Source of the DNA: Streptomyces sp. NBC_00390
GTDB taxonomy: Bacteria > Actinomycetota > Actinomycetes > Streptomycetales > Streptomycetaceae
NCBI RefSeq assembly: GCF_036057275.1
Contig: NZ_CP107945.1
Span: 1,550,001 to 1,614,000 of the forward strand
Length of the DNA stretch: 64,000 nt
Direction: 5' to 3'
Shown here: positions 10,214 to 19,414 of the stretch, piece after piece
Layout: each line of letters starts with the position of its first letter
Numbering within the stretch: the first letter of the stretch is position 1
Program-made: the position numbers and the translations under genes
Notes under the pieces: model-generated
The model's database searches: none
Seen by the model: only the letters and a program-made list of their open reading frames with translations
Told to the model about the DNA's origin: nothing

Positions 10214-11818
10214 TCAGCCGTACTGCCTGCGCAGTTCGACCTTGCGGACCTTGCCACTGACCGTCATGGGGAAGCCGGCCAGGATCTCCAGCCGGCGCGG
10301 GATCTTGTAGTGGGCGAGCTGCTCGCGGCAGTACGCGGTGATGTCCTCCAGCGTGGGCGGGTCCGCCGGGTCGCGCGGAATCACACACGCCAGGATCTCC
10401 TCGCCGTACCGCTCGTCGGGCACCCCCACCACCTGGACGTCCGCGATCTTCGGGTGGGAGTACAGGAACTCCTCGATCTCGCGCGGGTAGACGTTCTCAC
10501 CACCTCTGATGATCATGTCCTTGATCCGGCCGACGATCTGAACATATCCGTCCTCGCGCATCACGGCCAGATCGCCGGTGTGCATCCACCGGCCCGTGTC
10601 CACCGCCTCCGCGGTCTTCTGCGGCTCCTCCCAGTAGCCGAGCATCACGCTGTAGCCGCGCGTGCACAGTTCGCCCGCCTCGCCTCGCGGCAGGGTCACG
10701 CCTGTCACCGGGTCGACCACCTTGACCTCGACATGCGGCAGCACCCGGCCGACCGTGCCGGTGCGGCGCTCCAGGTCGTCGTCGCGGCGGGTCTGGGTGG
10801 AGACCGGCGAGGTCTCGGTCATGCCGTAGCAGATCGACACCTCCGCCATGTTCATCTCGGCGACGACCCGCTTCATCACTTCCACCGGGCACGGCGAGCC
10901 CGCCATGATGCCGGTGCGCAGCGAACTGAGGTCGTACGTGGCGAAGTCGGGGAGGTTCAGCTCGGCGATGAACATCGTCGGTACGCCGTACAGCGAGGTG
11001 CAGCGCTCCTGCTCGACGGCGCGCAGCGTCGCCGCCGCGTCGAACGACGGAGCCGGGATGACCATGCAGGCCCCGTGCGAGGTGGCGGCAAGGTTGCCCA
11101 TCACCATGCCGAAACAGTGGTAGAACGGCACCGGGATGCAGACCCGGTCCTGCTCCGAATATGCGATCAACTCCCCCACGAAATAGCCGTTGTTGAGGAT
11201 GTTGTGGTGGGAGAGCGTGGCACCCTTGGGGAAGCCGGTGGTGCCCGAGGTGTACTGGATGTTGACCGGGTCGTCGCAGGACAACTCCGCCTCGCGGGCA
11301 GCCAGTTGTTCGTCCGGGACCCGCTGGGCGGCCTCCAGCAGCACGTCCCAGGAGCCGTCCTCGATGTAGTGCACGGCCCGCAGCCCCGGACAGGCGGGGC
11401 GCACCGCGTCCACCATGGCCCGGTAGTCGCTGCTCTTGTGGGTCTGTGAGGCGATCAGCACCGAGATGCCGGCCTGGCCCAGGACGTACTCGAGCTCATG
11501 GGCCCGGTACGCCGGATTGATGTTCACCATGATCGCGCCGATACGGGCGGTGGCGTACTGCACCAGCACCCATTCCGCGCAGTTGACCGCCCAGATGCCG
11601 ACCCGGTCGCCCTTGGCGACCCCGCTGCCCAGCAGGCCGCGCGCCAGCTGGGCCACGGCGGAGCCGAACTCCGCGTACGTCCAGCGGGTGCCCTGCGCCA
11701 CGTCGACAAGCGCCTCACGCTCCGGCCACGCGGCGATCGCCCGGTCCAGACTGCGCCCGATCGTGTCGCCGATCAGCGGCACCGTACCGGTCCCGTGCGC
11801 GTAGGACAGCTCCGTCAT
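10214..11818 (-). CDS. AMP-binding fatty acid-CoA ligase (FadD-like)
   Basis: The 534-residue protein belongs to the ANL superfamily. The P-loop [11 protein letters not shown] is at 189-199, YGMTETSP is the A5 adenine motif, TGDLAVM is the A7 motif, [16 protein letters not shown] is the hinge/A8 motif, and the acyl-adenylation Lys lies in [12 protein letters not shown] near the end. It activates a carboxylic acid to acyl-CoA through acyl-AMP. The start ATG overlaps the upstream gene's stop (ATGA), so the two synthetases are very likely co-transcribed and translationally coupled. Chain-length specificity cannot be read from sequence. Confidence 0.9.
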   Translation of the reverse strand: MTELSYAHGTGTVPLIGDTIGRSLDRAIAAWPEREALVDVAQGTRWTYAEFGSAVAQLARGLLGSGVAKGDRVGIWAVNCAEWVLVQYATARIGAIMVNINPAYRAHELEYVLGQAGISVLIASQTHKSSDYRAMVDAVRPACPGLRAVHYIEDGSWDVLLEAAQRVPDEQLAAREAELSCDDPVNIQYTSGTTGFPKGATLSHHNILNNGYFVGELIAYSEQDRVCIPVPFYHCFGMVMGNLAATSHGACMVIPAPSFDAAATLRAVEQERCTSLYGVPTMFIAELNLPDFATYDLSSLRTGIMAGSPCPVEVMKRVVAEMNMAEVSICYGMTETSPVSTQTRRDDDLERRTGTVGRVLPHVEVKVVDPVTGVTLPRGEAGELCTRGYSVMLGYWEEPQKTAEAVDTGRWMHTGDLAVMREDGYVQIVGRIKDMIIRGGENVYPREIEEFLYSHPKIADVQVVGVPDERYGEEILACVIPRDPADPPTLEDITAYCREQLAHYKIPRRLEILAGFPMTVSGKVRKVELRRQYG

Positions 11819-13494
11819 CGCAGGTCTCCCTCGTCGTACTCGGCGGCCGATCCCTCGGCCGTGGCCTCGCGCAGCTCGATCCGGCGGATCTTCCCCGACA
11901 CGGTCTTCGGCAGCTCGCCGAACTCCAGCCTGCGGATGCGCTTGTACGGCGCCAGCACGGCACGCGAGTGTTCGAAGATCAGCTTCGCGGTCGCGGGTCC
12001 TGGCTCCCATCCCTCGGCGAGCACGACGTACGCCTTCGGTACGGCGAGGCGCACCGGGTCCGGCGCGGGGACCACTGCGGCCTCGGCGACCGCCTCGTGC
12101 TCCAGCAGAGCGCTCTCCAGCTCGAACGGCGAGATCTTGTAGTCGGACGCCTTGAACACGTCGTCGGAGCGCCCGACGTACGTGATGTATCCGCCGGAGT
12201 CGCGCGCCCCGATGTCGCCGGTGCGGTAGAAGCCGCCGGCCATGGCCTCGGCAGTGCGCTCCGGGTCCCCGTGGTAGCCGGTCATCAGGCCGACCGGAGC
12301 GGTGGACAGGTCCAGCGAGATCTCGCCCTCCTGGGCACCCGGCCTCCCGCTGACCGGATCGAGCAGCTCGACCGTGTAGCCGGGGCTCGGCCGGCCCATA
12401 GAGCCCGCCTTGAGCAGCTGGCCGGGGCTGTTGGAGACCTGCACGGCCGTCTCGGTCTGCCCGAATCCGTCACGGACGGTCACGCCCCACTCGCGGCGCA
12501 CGGTCTCGATGACCTCGGGGTTGAGCGGCTCACCGGCCGCCACCACCTCGCGCGGGGGCGTGGTGAGCGAGCCGAGGTCCGCCTGGATCAGCATCCGCCA
12601 CACGGTCGGCGGGGCGCAGAAGCTGGTGACCGACGCACGGTCCATCTCCGCCATCAGCCGACCCGCGTCGAACCGCGTGTAGTTGTGGATGAAGACGCAC
12701 GCCTCGGCGTTCCACGGGGCGAAGAGATTGGACCAGGCGTGCTTGGCCCAGCCCGGCGAGGAGATGTTCAGATGCACGTCGCCGGGCTTCAGGCCGATCC
12801 AGTACATCGTGGCCAAGTGGCCGACCGGGTAGGAGACATGAGTGTGCTCGACGAGTTTGGGCTTGGCGGTGGTGCCGGAGGTGAAGTAGAGCATCAGCGG
12901 GTCGTCGGCGCGGGTGGGCCCGTCGGGTTCGAAGCTGTCGGGGCACGCGTACACCTCCTCGTACGGCAGCCACCCCTCGGTCCTGTCGCCGCCGACGACG
13001 GTCCGGGTGTACTCGCCCGGCACCTCGGCGAACTTCGCGGCATCCTCGGCGCGCACGATCACATGGCGCACGCGGCCCCGCTCGATCCGGTCGCGCAGGT
13101 CCGCCGGTCCCAGCAGCGGCGGTGCCGGGATCATGACGGCGCGCAGCTTCATCGCGGCGAGCGCGGTCTCCCACAGCTCGACCTGATTGCCGAGCATCAC
13201 GAGGATCCGGTCGCCGGCACCCACGCCCTGGGCGCGCAGCCAATTCGCGGCCCGGTTGGAGCGTGCGGACATCTCGGCGAAGGAGAACCGGGAGCGGGGG
13301 CCGTCCTCCTCGACGATCTGGAGTGCCGGTGCGTCGTTGTGTTCGGCGATGACGTCGAACCAGTCGAGCGCCCAGTTGAAGTGCTCGAACCGGGGCCACT
13401 CGAAGCCGTCGTACGCGCCCGCGTAGTCCTCCCGGTGCTGCAGCAGGAAGTCCCGTGCGGCCCGGAACCTCTCGGTCGCGCTGCCAGACGTCAT
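11815..13494 (-). CDS. acyl-CoA synthetase (acetyl/medium-chain ACS-like, AMP-binding)
   Basis: The 559-residue ANL enzyme is of a different subtype from its downstream partner, with an N-terminal cap ([15 protein letters not shown]) as in ACSM/AcsA-like enzymes. The P-loop reads [17 protein letters not shown] (about 203-219). GFGQTET is the A5 motif, YRTGDIG the A7, [18 protein letters not shown] the hinge, and [15 protein letters not shown] the C-terminal Lys region. GAGGAGG lies 5 bases before the ATG. It is first in a two-gene operon and divergent from a GAF-LuxR regulator, with a 16-base perfect palindrome between them. Confidence 0.9.
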   Translation of the reverse strand: MTSGSATERFRAARDFLLQHREDYAGAYDGFEWPRFEHFNWALDWFDVIAEHNDAPALQIVEEDGPRSRFSFAEMSARSNRAANWLRAQGVGAGDRILVMLGNQVELWETALAAMKLRAVMIPAPPLLGPADLRDRIERGRVRHVIVRAEDAAKFAEVPGEYTRTVVGGDRTEGWLPYEEVYACPDSFEPDGPTRADDPLMLYFTSGTTAKPKLVEHTHVSYPVGHLATMYWIGLKPGDVHLNISSPGWAKHAWSNLFAPWNAEACVFIHNYTRFDAGRLMAEMDRASVTSFCAPPTVWRMLIQADLGSLTTPPREVVAAGEPLNPEVIETVRREWGVTVRDGFGQTETAVQVSNSPGQLLKAGSMGRPSPGYTVELLDPVSGRPGAQEGEISLDLSTAPVGLMTGYHGDPERTAEAMAGGFYRTGDIGARDSGGYITYVGRSDDVFKASDYKISPFELESALLEHEAVAEAAVVPAPDPVRLAVPKAYVVLAEGWEPGPATAKLIFEHSRAVLAPYKRIRRLEFGELPKTVSGKIRRIELREATAEGSAAEYDEGDLR

Positions 13495-13555
13495 GTGTCC
13501 TCCTCATTGCGGGACCGTCGATCGGCATCGTGTAATCGGTGCCGCACATCTCACT

Positions 13556-13571
13556 ACCCCCGTACGGGGGT
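13556..13571. promoter_or_regulatory. 16-base perfect palindrome in the divergent promoter region
   Basis: ACCCCCGTACGGGGGT is a perfect inverted repeat in the 127-base region between the acyl-CoA synthetase operon and the divergent LuxR-type regulator. It is a natural candidate for the regulator's binding site. Confidence 0.6.
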
Positions 13572-13621
13572 GCTCTGTCGCCCGAGTGAGTACCGATGGG
13601 TGCCGACAGGAGGTTCAACGC

Positions 13622-14458
13622 GTGAGCGGACCCGACGAAGCGGTCGAGATGCGGGCGGCGCTGCTGCGGCTGCGGCGCACCACCGGGCTGCCCGTCGCGT
13701 TCGGCGGGCTGCTGCACGACGCCCGCCGGCTGTGCATCGCCGAGTTGAACGGAACTGCGACGGGCGCGCTGCGCGGTCTCGCCATCCGCGCGGGCAACGG
13801 TCTCGGCGGCAAGTCGATGGCGCTGGCGAGGCCGTGCGCGGTGACCGACTACCCGTCGGCGCGGCACATCAGCCACGAGTACGACGCGGCGGTCGCGGCC
13901 GAGGGGCTGCGGTCGGTGGTCGCGGTGCCTGTCGTCGTACGGCGCCGGGTGCGGGGCCTGCTGTACGGGGCGCTGCGTACGCCGGTGCCGCTGGGCGAGC
14001 GCACGCTGGACGCGGTGCTGGCGGTCGCGCGGGACGTGGAGCAGACGCTGGTGGTGCGGGACGAGGTGCAGCGGCTGCTGGCCGTGGCGCGGGAGCCGGT
14101 GACGCGCGGCACGGGGGCGCTGGAGGACGTCCGAGAGGTGCACGGCGAGCTGCGCGCGCTGGCGCCGCGGATCGCCGACAAGGAGCTGCGCGCGGAGCTG
14201 CTGGCCGTGTGCGGGCGGCTGGCGGCCGCCGCGTCCCCGGGGGCGGCCGACCACGCGCACGGGGTCACGCTTGCCCCGCGGGAGCTCGATGTGCTGGCGT
14301 GCCTTGCCGCAGGTGCGACGAACGCGACGGCGGCGGACCGGCTGGGCCTGAAGCCGGAGACGGTCAAGGGCTATCTGCGGTCGGCGATGCGCAAGCTGGG
14401 CGCGCACACACGCATGGAGGCGGTGGTGGCGGCACGGCGGGCGGGGCTCCTGCCGTGA
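13622..14458 (+). CDS. GAF domain plus LuxR-type HTH transcriptional regulator
   Basis: The protein is 278 residues from the GTG at 13622, chosen because AGGAGG ends 8 bases before it; the frame stays open upstream but has no site. An N-terminal GAF-like sensor domain spans about 10-150 (RLRRTTGLPVAFGGLL, RSVVAVPVVVRRRVRGLLYG). The C-terminal LuxR HTH spans about 215-278 (LAPRELDVLACLAAGATN, ADRLGLKPETVKGYLRSA). There is no receiver domain. It is divergent from the two acyl-CoA synthetases, which suggests it controls them, perhaps sensing an acyl-CoA or related small molecule. That ligand is inference. Confidence 0.85.
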   Translation: MSGPDEAVEMRAALLRLRRTTGLPVAFGGLLHDARRLCIAELNGTATGALRGLAIRAGNGLGGKSMALARPCAVTDYPSARHISHEYDAAVAAEGLRSVVAVPVVVRRRVRGLLYGALRTPVPLGERTLDAVLAVARDVEQTLVVRDEVQRLLAVAREPVTRGTGALEDVREVHGELRALAPRIADKELRAELLAVCGRLAAAASPGAADHAHGVTLAPRELDVLACLAAGATNATAADRLGLKPETVKGYLRSAMRKLGAHTRMEAVVAARRAGLLP

Positions 14459-14564
14459 CGGCGGCGGCGCGGCGTCCCGGTCCGCGCTGCGGGTCGGGAA
14501 TCCGCGCGCCGCGCCCTGGCCGGCCGGTGGTGGTCCCCGCGGTGCGGCACAGGCTGCACGGGCT

Positions 14565-14660
14565 GGGAGCACGCCGCCCGGGCCGGGACGCGCCCGCCCG
14601 GGAATGCGCCGCCCGGGCCGGAGCACGCCACCCGCCCGGGAGCGCGCCGCCCCCGCCGTC
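14565..14660. repeat. degenerate GC-rich tandem repeats in a 317-base gap
   Basis: About five imperfect copies of a roughly 16-20 base unit centred on GCCGCCCGGGCCGG lie between the LuxR gene (ends 14458) and the minus-strand gene ending at 14776. The rest of the gap holds nothing I recognise. Confidence 0.5.
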
Positions 14661-14775
14661 CGGCCGGTCGCCGACGGTGAGCCGGTCGCCGGGCCCGGTC
14701 GCCAAGACCGCGTCAAGACGCGGCCCGCGCAGGTCAGCGACGCGTCATGATTCGGCCGCTCCCGGCAGGTACCGG

Positions 14776-15900
14776 TTATTCGGCGAACTCCCCGAACCGC
14801 ACGTCGCGCGTCGCGGCCGAGGTCATCGTGGCGAGCACCGCCTCGCCCTCATCGGCCACGGCCGCACGCTGGGCACGGGTGAGCTCCAGGAACGGCTGGA
14901 CGGTCATGACGGCGGTGTCCTTGGACTCGTCGAGCCGCCACAGCCCGCCGAGGAAGCCGTCGGAGAGGAAGACACGGTAAGGCTGGTTGCCCTTCCACGT
15001 ACGGCCCCTGACGGCGTCGGGGACCACCCGGCTGCGGTCGGCGTGCGAGAGCAGCAGATTGTCGAACTCGGGCAGAAAGCGCGGCGGGGCGGGGGCGTCG
15101 CCGTCGGGACGGGGCGCGTCGGGGAGGTCGAACAGCTCCACCCCCTTCTCGTCCTGGAACGCGACCAGTTCGGGGCGCAGCCGCTCGAAAGACTCCCGCA
15201 GCCGCGTCAGTCCGGACCACGTCTGCATGTCCTTCACCGAGGCGGGCCCGAAGGCGGCGAGATAGCGCCGGACCATCGTCCCGGGCTCCGGGGAAGGCTC
15301 CAGCGGACGCCCGAACCACTGCTCAGCAGTGGTCAGCGCGACTTGGCCGCTGCTGCCCCACAGTCCACGCGGGGTGACCTGTACCAGCGGCAGCAGGCAG
15401 CGTGCGGCGACGGTGAGTGCCAGCGGCTCGGTGCCGGGCCACTCCTTCAGCAGGGCCTCCCGGAGCTCCTTCATCGGGCGGGGGCGCTCCTCGACGAGTT
15501 CGCGGCTGAGGGCGGTGAGCCGATCGAGGTCGACGCCGCGCAGCCCGTTGCGGAACAACTTCAACTCGCGTTCGGGGCCGCCCGATTGGGCGAAGGGCCG
15601 CAGGGCGAGGCAGTCCTCGGCGGTGTGCGTGTGCAGGGTGGAACGGATGGTCACCATCCGGGCGACCTCGCGCGAGGCCATGAGCGCGGAGAGTTCCCGG
15701 GGGTCGAAGGCGTCCAGCCGGGCGGCGAGCGCGTAGTAGGGCGGCTTGACGTTCTGCGCCTGGAGTCCGACCAGATGCCGGACGGCGCCCGCGACGGACA
15801 TCTCGGACCGGGGAGCGCGGCGCAGCAGCAACTGTCGCTCCAGGGTGGCGCGGTTGAGTGCGCGGTTGCTCAGGACGGGGTGGGTCGCCTTCGTCGCCAT
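14776..15900 (-). CDS. winged-helix (HTH_42) protein, AlkZ-like DNA glycosylase candidate
   Basis: The protein is 374 residues from the ATG at 15900. It matches the HTH_42/YcaQ superfamily of monofunctional DNA glycosylases. VGLQAQNVKPP carries a Q-A-Q triad (Gln47, Gln49); Q-x-Q is the catalytic motif of the AlkZ-like branch, while the YcaQ/AlkX branch has Q-x-D. The second conserved motif is TIRSTLHTHTAED (about 86-98), and the C-terminal WKGNQPYRVFLSDGFLGG region is also typical. AlkZ-type enzymes remove bulky alkylated bases or unhook crosslinks and often give self-resistance to genotoxic metabolites. No biosynthetic genes are adjacent. The substrate is unknown. Confidence 0.75.
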   Translation of the reverse strand: MATKATHPVLSNRALNRATLERQLLLRRAPRSEMSVAGAVRHLVGLQAQNVKPPYYALAARLDAFDPRELSALMASREVARMVTIRSTLHTHTAEDCLALRPFAQSGGPERELKLFRNGLRGVDLDRLTALSRELVEERPRPMKELREALLKEWPGTEPLALTVAARCLLPLVQVTPRGLWGSSGQVALTTAEQWFGRPLEPSPEPGTMVRRYLAAFGPASVKDMQTWSGLTRLRESFERLRPELVAFQDEKGVELFDLPDAPRPDGDAPAPPRFLPEFDNLLLSHADRSRVVPDAVRGRTWKGNQPYRVFLSDGFLGGLWRLDESKDTAVMTVQPFLELTRAQRAAVADEGEAVLATMTSAATRDVRFGEFAE

Positions 15901-16167
15901 ACGCCCTACGCTACTTAGCCTTGCGGACAGCTTCTGTCCTTCAACCCCGCAGACGTGCCCCCAGGCGTGGACCCGCAAAGAGGAGTGGCCCGATCAGCCG
16001 TGCTTACGCGCCGTCGGCCGGGTCGGCACCGCGCCGGGAACGTGCACCCGCCCCGCATCGCATGACGCGCGTTCCGGGCAGGACGCGAAATTCGATCGAC
16101 ATGACGATCCCAGCGGCCGTATCTTCGGCCGGTCCCAGCGTTCGTTGCGTGCGAAGAGGTGCATTTG

Positions 16168-16269
16168 ATGACGGTCCAGGCAGTCGCGGCCAACTTCCAC
16201 CGGCCGCCCTCCCCAGCCGTTCTGACCTCTTCGGACCAAAGGAATCCCAGAAGTGGATCTGCCACGTAG
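16168..16269 (+). CDS. possible 33-residue leader ORF overlapping the methyltransferase start
   Basis: The ATG at 16168 follows GAAGAGGT and opens a 33-codon frame (starting MTVQAVAANFHRPP) that ends at TAG 16267-16269, past the GTG start of the methyltransferase at 16253. Overlap in another frame is the usual form of a leader that couples translation. No homology is recognised. It lies in an otherwise gene-free 352-base stretch (15901-16252). Confidence 0.25.
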   Translation: MTVQAVAANFHRPPSPAVLTSSDQRNPRSGSAT

Positions 16270-16999
16270 TTTCACCATCCGCGAGAGCAGCCATCGCGTC
16301 TGCAATCCGTTCACCAGCGAGAAACTGGCCATCCTGGGCCAGGCCATCAGCCCGTCGCCGGGCACGCGCATGCTCGACCTCGCCTGCGGCAAGGGCGAGT
16401 TGCTGTGCACCTGGGCGCGCGACCACGGTGTGACCGGCACCGGGGTGGACATCAGCACCGTCTTCATCGGCGCCGCCCGCGCGCGGGCCGTCGAGCTGGG
16501 TGTGGCCGACCGGGTCGGCTTCGTGCACGCGGACGCGTCGGGCCATGTCGCCGACGATCCGGTCGGCATCGCCGCATGCGTGGGCGCCACCTGGATCGGC
16601 TCCGGAGTGCCGGGCACCGTCGAACTTCTTCGGCGCAGCCTGGCACCCGGCGGAATGATGCTGATCGGCGAACCGTACTGGCGGCGCGAGCCCCTGGACC
16701 AGGCGACCGTCCATGCCTGCCACGTCGCCCGCAAGGACGACCTTCTCCCGCTGCCGGAACTGCTCGAGCAGTTCGGCGACCTGGGCTGCGACGTCGTGGA
16801 AATGGCCCTGGCCGACCAGGACAGCTGGGACCGGTACGTCGCGGCGCAGTGGCTCAACATCCGCCGCTGGCTCGACGCGAACCCCGACGACGAGCTGGCC
16901 GACGAGATGCGCGCGGAACTCGCCGCGGCTCCCGCCCAGCACGCCAGGTACCAGCGTGAATACCTCGGGTGGGGAGTGTTCGTACTGATGAACCGCTGA
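16253..16999 (+). CDS. class I SAM-dependent methyltransferase
   Basis: The 248-residue protein starts at GTG (AAAGGA about 9 bases upstream). It has the Rossmann-like methyltransferase order: motif I MLDLACGKGELLC (residues about 41-53), the acidic end of beta-2 in GTGVDIS, the adenine-binding loop VGFVHADASG, and LRRSLAPGGMMLIGEPYW as the post-motif strand. The C-terminal helix-rich part (DSWDRYVAAQWLNIRRWL) resembles Methyltransf_25-type small-molecule enzymes. No substrate partner is nearby. A strong hairpin follows the stop, so it is probably transcribed alone or with the short leader. Confidence 0.85.
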   Translation: MDLPRSFTIRESSHRVCNPFTSEKLAILGQAISPSPGTRMLDLACGKGELLCTWARDHGVTGTGVDISTVFIGAARARAVELGVADRVGFVHADASGHVADDPVGIAACVGATWIGSGVPGTVELLRRSLAPGGMMLIGEPYWRREPLDQATVHACHVARKDDLLPLPELLEQFGDLGCDVVEMALADQDSWDRYVAAQWLNIRRWLDANPDDELADEMRAELAAAPAQHARYQREYLGWGVFVLMNR

Positions 17000-17010
17000 C
17001 ACACCACTCC

Positions 17011-17045
17011 GAGTGAGCCCCGGCGCAACGTGCCGGGGCTCGCTC
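17011..17045 (+). terminator. hairpin terminator after the methyltransferase
   Basis: There are 14-base arms (17011-17024 and 17032-17045) with a single non-Watson-Crick pair and a 7-base loop, starting 12 bases after the methyltransferase stop. Confidence 0.8.
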
Positions 17046-17049
17046 CCAA

Positions 17050-17276
17050 GGCGCACAGCGTGTCGTCCACAATCAGCATGGCGTTCTTGCGGAACTGCTT
17101 GCGCGGCTGCAGGGCGAGTGACGGGACGAGGTGGTCGATGATGCGCCGGCGGCGGACTTCGAAATCCCGAAGAGCGGAGCGAGCTGCCGGAGTGTCAGAT
17201 TCGTCCGCCAGTACACGGCAGCCAGCGGAACCACGACCCGTGAACGCAGCCACCTCTGCAAGCTGGGTGGCCACAA
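17050..17276 (-). pseudogene. IS5-family transposase remnant
   Basis: On the minus strand, one frame gives VPLAAVYWRTNLTLRQLAP and LFGISKSAA (about 17255-17165). A second frame continues as RIIDHLVPSLALQPRKQFRK and NAMLIVDDTL (about 17160-17065). Joined, this is the N-terminal helix-turn-helix and the start of the DDE region of an IS5-type (DDE_Tnp_4) transposase with one frameshift. The catalytic core is missing, and I see no flanking inverted repeats. The adjoining 17277-17455 has no recognisable gene. Confidence 0.75.
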
Positions 17277-17455
17277 TGGCAGCAGGTTCCGTTGGTGCCG
17301 CTCGTGGTGATCGCGGCGATTGCCTTGATCTTCACCAGGAGGGCGGCCAGGCCGTGCACGACCGTGCTCACGGACCTACATCGGGCGAGGTCCACGACTG
17401 GCCGACCCTTCGCAACTGGTCCTGGACCACCTGCTCTACGCTCTGCTCGTGAATC

Positions 17456-18514
17456 TCAGAGCATGATGAGCAGACGCGTCTTCGGCTTGAGCTTCCTGTT
17501 CACCGAACGGCTCTGCACGTATACCTCCAACTTGGGATTGCGCCCCGCCTTCACGGAGACGGTGCCCTGGATACCCGTGCCGAACAGAAGACTGCGTGCA
17601 GCGTCGCCCGTGTATGCGCGGTCAGTGTCCTTCTCGACCACGATGACTTCCTTGTCGGGCTGAACCTGAACCCGGGTGCCCAGCTGGTAGTAGCACGACC
17701 CGCGTTCGTACGTCACGCCCGGATGCGAATCGACGAAGGATCGAATCTCGACCTCCGTGTCGACCTTCAGGAGTCGATACTTGTCGGCCGGGATCGGTTC
17801 GAGGTTCGCCCGCACGTCGTCGACCGATATGTCCTGGCCGACCGCGAACAGGTTCTTCGTGCCGCGCACGCCCTGCTCGCGGCCACGAAGGAAGCTGGTG
17901 GCGGCAGCGCGCACGGTACCGATCGCCTCCTCGACACCCTCCTTGGAATCCGCATCCCAGATGGCGATGTTTCCGGCCGGGAAGCCGTAGTTCTGGGCGG
18001 TTCGCTTCGCCAGGGAGTTCGGAACGAGGATCGCGGAAGTCCAGTGGCCCGGAAGCGCACCCATCTTCGCCGCGATCTTGTCGAGCCAGGGGCCGAGGAT
18101 GGCCATGTCGCCGTCGTGCCGCCTGTCGCCGCCGGAGGCGTTCTCCTCGCCGTCCGTCACCACGATCTGGAGGAAGCTGTGCTCGCCGTACGCCTCCCAG
18201 ATGTGACCCAGGTCGTCCAGGGATTTCAGAGAGGCTTCGATGAGGGCCGTAGCGCCATTGTTGACCTTGTACAGCCCCCGCATGGACGGCAGATGCTTCA
18301 CGTCCATGTCCCAGACCAGGTTCTCCACCTTATGGTCGAAGGAGTAGAGACTGATCCGGGTCTCATGACCGAGGCTGTCCGACTCGGCCTTCAAGCCTGC
18401 CACGAACTCGTCCACGACGCGGACGAGTTGACTCTGGTGCTGATGCATGGAACCCGAACAGTCCACTACCAGCGCGACGTGATTCACCTTGTGCTGGATC
18501 TTGTTGGCGGACAC
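17456..18514 (-). CDS. VWA domain-containing protein
   Basis: The 352-residue soluble protein starts at GTG (GAAGGAG 7 bases upstream). The VWA fold is clear: MIDAS motif DCSGSMHQHQ (Asp18-x-Ser-x-Ser), the conserved Thr region NNGATALIEASL, and VTDGEEN as the second metal-binding loop. After about residue 200 it has a distinct C-terminal part with no recognised domain, ending in basic residues and RLLIML. There is no signal peptide or membrane helix. Codon choice looks less GC-extreme than in neighbours, and it sits between a transposase remnant and other gene scraps, so transfer is plausible. Partner and function are unknown. Confidence 0.75.
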   Translation of the reverse strand: MSANKIQHKVNHVALVVDCSGSMHQHQSQLVRVVDEFVAGLKAESDSLGHETRISLYSFDHKVENLVWDMDVKHLPSMRGLYKVNNGATALIEASLKSLDDLGHIWEAYGEHSFLQIVVTDGEENASGGDRRHDGDMAILGPWLDKIAAKMGALPGHWTSAILVPNSLAKRTAQNYGFPAGNIAIWDADSKEGVEEAIGTVRAAATSFLRGREQGVRGTKNLFAVGQDISVDDVRANLEPIPADKYRLLKVDTEVEIRSFVDSHPGVTYERGSCYYQLGTRVQVQPDKEVIVVEKDTDRAYTGDAARSLLFGTGIQGTVSVKAGRNPKLEVYVQSRSVNRKLKPKTRLLIML

Positions 18515-18756
18515 GTTTCTGCTCCTTCTTCAAGGCTCCCCGAGTGATGTCTCCACACTATGGGGAGGCACTGACAACGGAGCTTGACGGACTATCACCC
18601 CCCTGTCCCGCGGCAGAGCCCGGGCGGGAGGCGGCGGTGAGCGTCGGTCGCCCGTGTTCCGATCACACGGCAATGCGGTGCCGCACCAGCCTGTGAGGGG
18701 ATTCGCGTCATGAGCCGGCCGTCACTGCACGGTCGCATCGAGGAAGCACGGCGGCG

Positions 18757-18828
18757 GCCGCCAGGGGCGTGTGGGCCGATGCCGTCCTCGGCTGCGACGG
18801 TGCGGGCAGCCTCGTCCGTCAGCACGGG
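18757..18828 (+). pseudogene. possible FAD monooxygenase fragment
   Basis: One frame reads ADAVLGCDGAGSLVRQHG, resembling the conserved G-C/A-D-G-A-x-S-x-V-R motif of PHBH-type FAD hydroxylases. No other part of such a gene is visible in 18515-18942, which otherwise holds nothing I can identify. Confidence 0.3.
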
Positions 18829-18942
18829 GTTCCGTCGGCCGTGACCACGGCTGCCATGGCGAACGCCCCTGCTCACACCGGCGTGTCCACGCGTCGGGCT
18901 CGCCGGCGCGATCGCTCCGTCCCCGGCCGGCCGGCAGCGGGG

Positions 18943-19265
18943 CTAGAACCTCTTCGCGCCCGCCGCGATGGCCTCGCGAATGCGGTTGTAGGTGCCGCAG
19001 CGGCAGATGTTGCGGATCTCGTCGAGGTCGGCCTCGCCGATCTCCCGGCCCGCCTCGCGCGCCTGCCGGACCTTGGCGACGGCGGCCATGATCTGGCCGG
19101 GCTGGCAGTAGCCGCGCTGGGCGACGTCGTCCTCCAGCCATGCCTCCTGCATCGGGTGCAGCTCCTTGCCGACCGTGGCGGGCAGTCCCTCGATGGTGGT
19201 GACCTCGTCGGTCGGCCCGATGTCCTTCACCGGGACGGCGCAGACCAGGATCGGCCCGAACCGTA
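18943..19265 (-). pseudogene. [2Fe-2S] oxidoreductase small subunit remnant (IorA/xanthine oxidase type)
   Basis: About 105 residues remain: VCAVPVKDIG, EVTTIEGLPATVG, HPMQEAWLEDDVAQRGYCQP, GQIMAAVAKVR and NICRCGTYNRIREAIAAG. This is the C-terminal four-helix Fe-S domain (Cys in GYCQPGQ and the C-R-C pair) plus the edge of the ferredoxin-like domain. The N-terminal cluster with its CGxCGAC motif is missing. The partner molybdopterin subunit is absent. The fragment therefore cannot form a working aldehyde/isoquinoline oxidoreductase. An ATG at 19230 could still start a 95-residue product. Confidence 0.75.
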
Positions 19266-19414
19266 CCGGGGGTTACACCCGGCGGTACAGATGTTCATCC
19301 GATCTCCCCCGACCTGGCGCGGACCGTGCACACGCCACGGGGGTTCAACGTGCAGATGCGTCTCGAGCCACGAGCAAGGGATCGGCGGGGCTGCCGACGG
19401 CGGGAGCGGCGGGT

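Noticed and set aside
11968..15918. A 1316-codon plus-strand open frame
   Set aside because: It runs antisense across both acyl-CoA synthetases and through the LuxR and AlkZ-like genes. It has no domain, and its composition (Arg/Gly/Ala-rich) is that of a shadow frame in GC-rich DNA.
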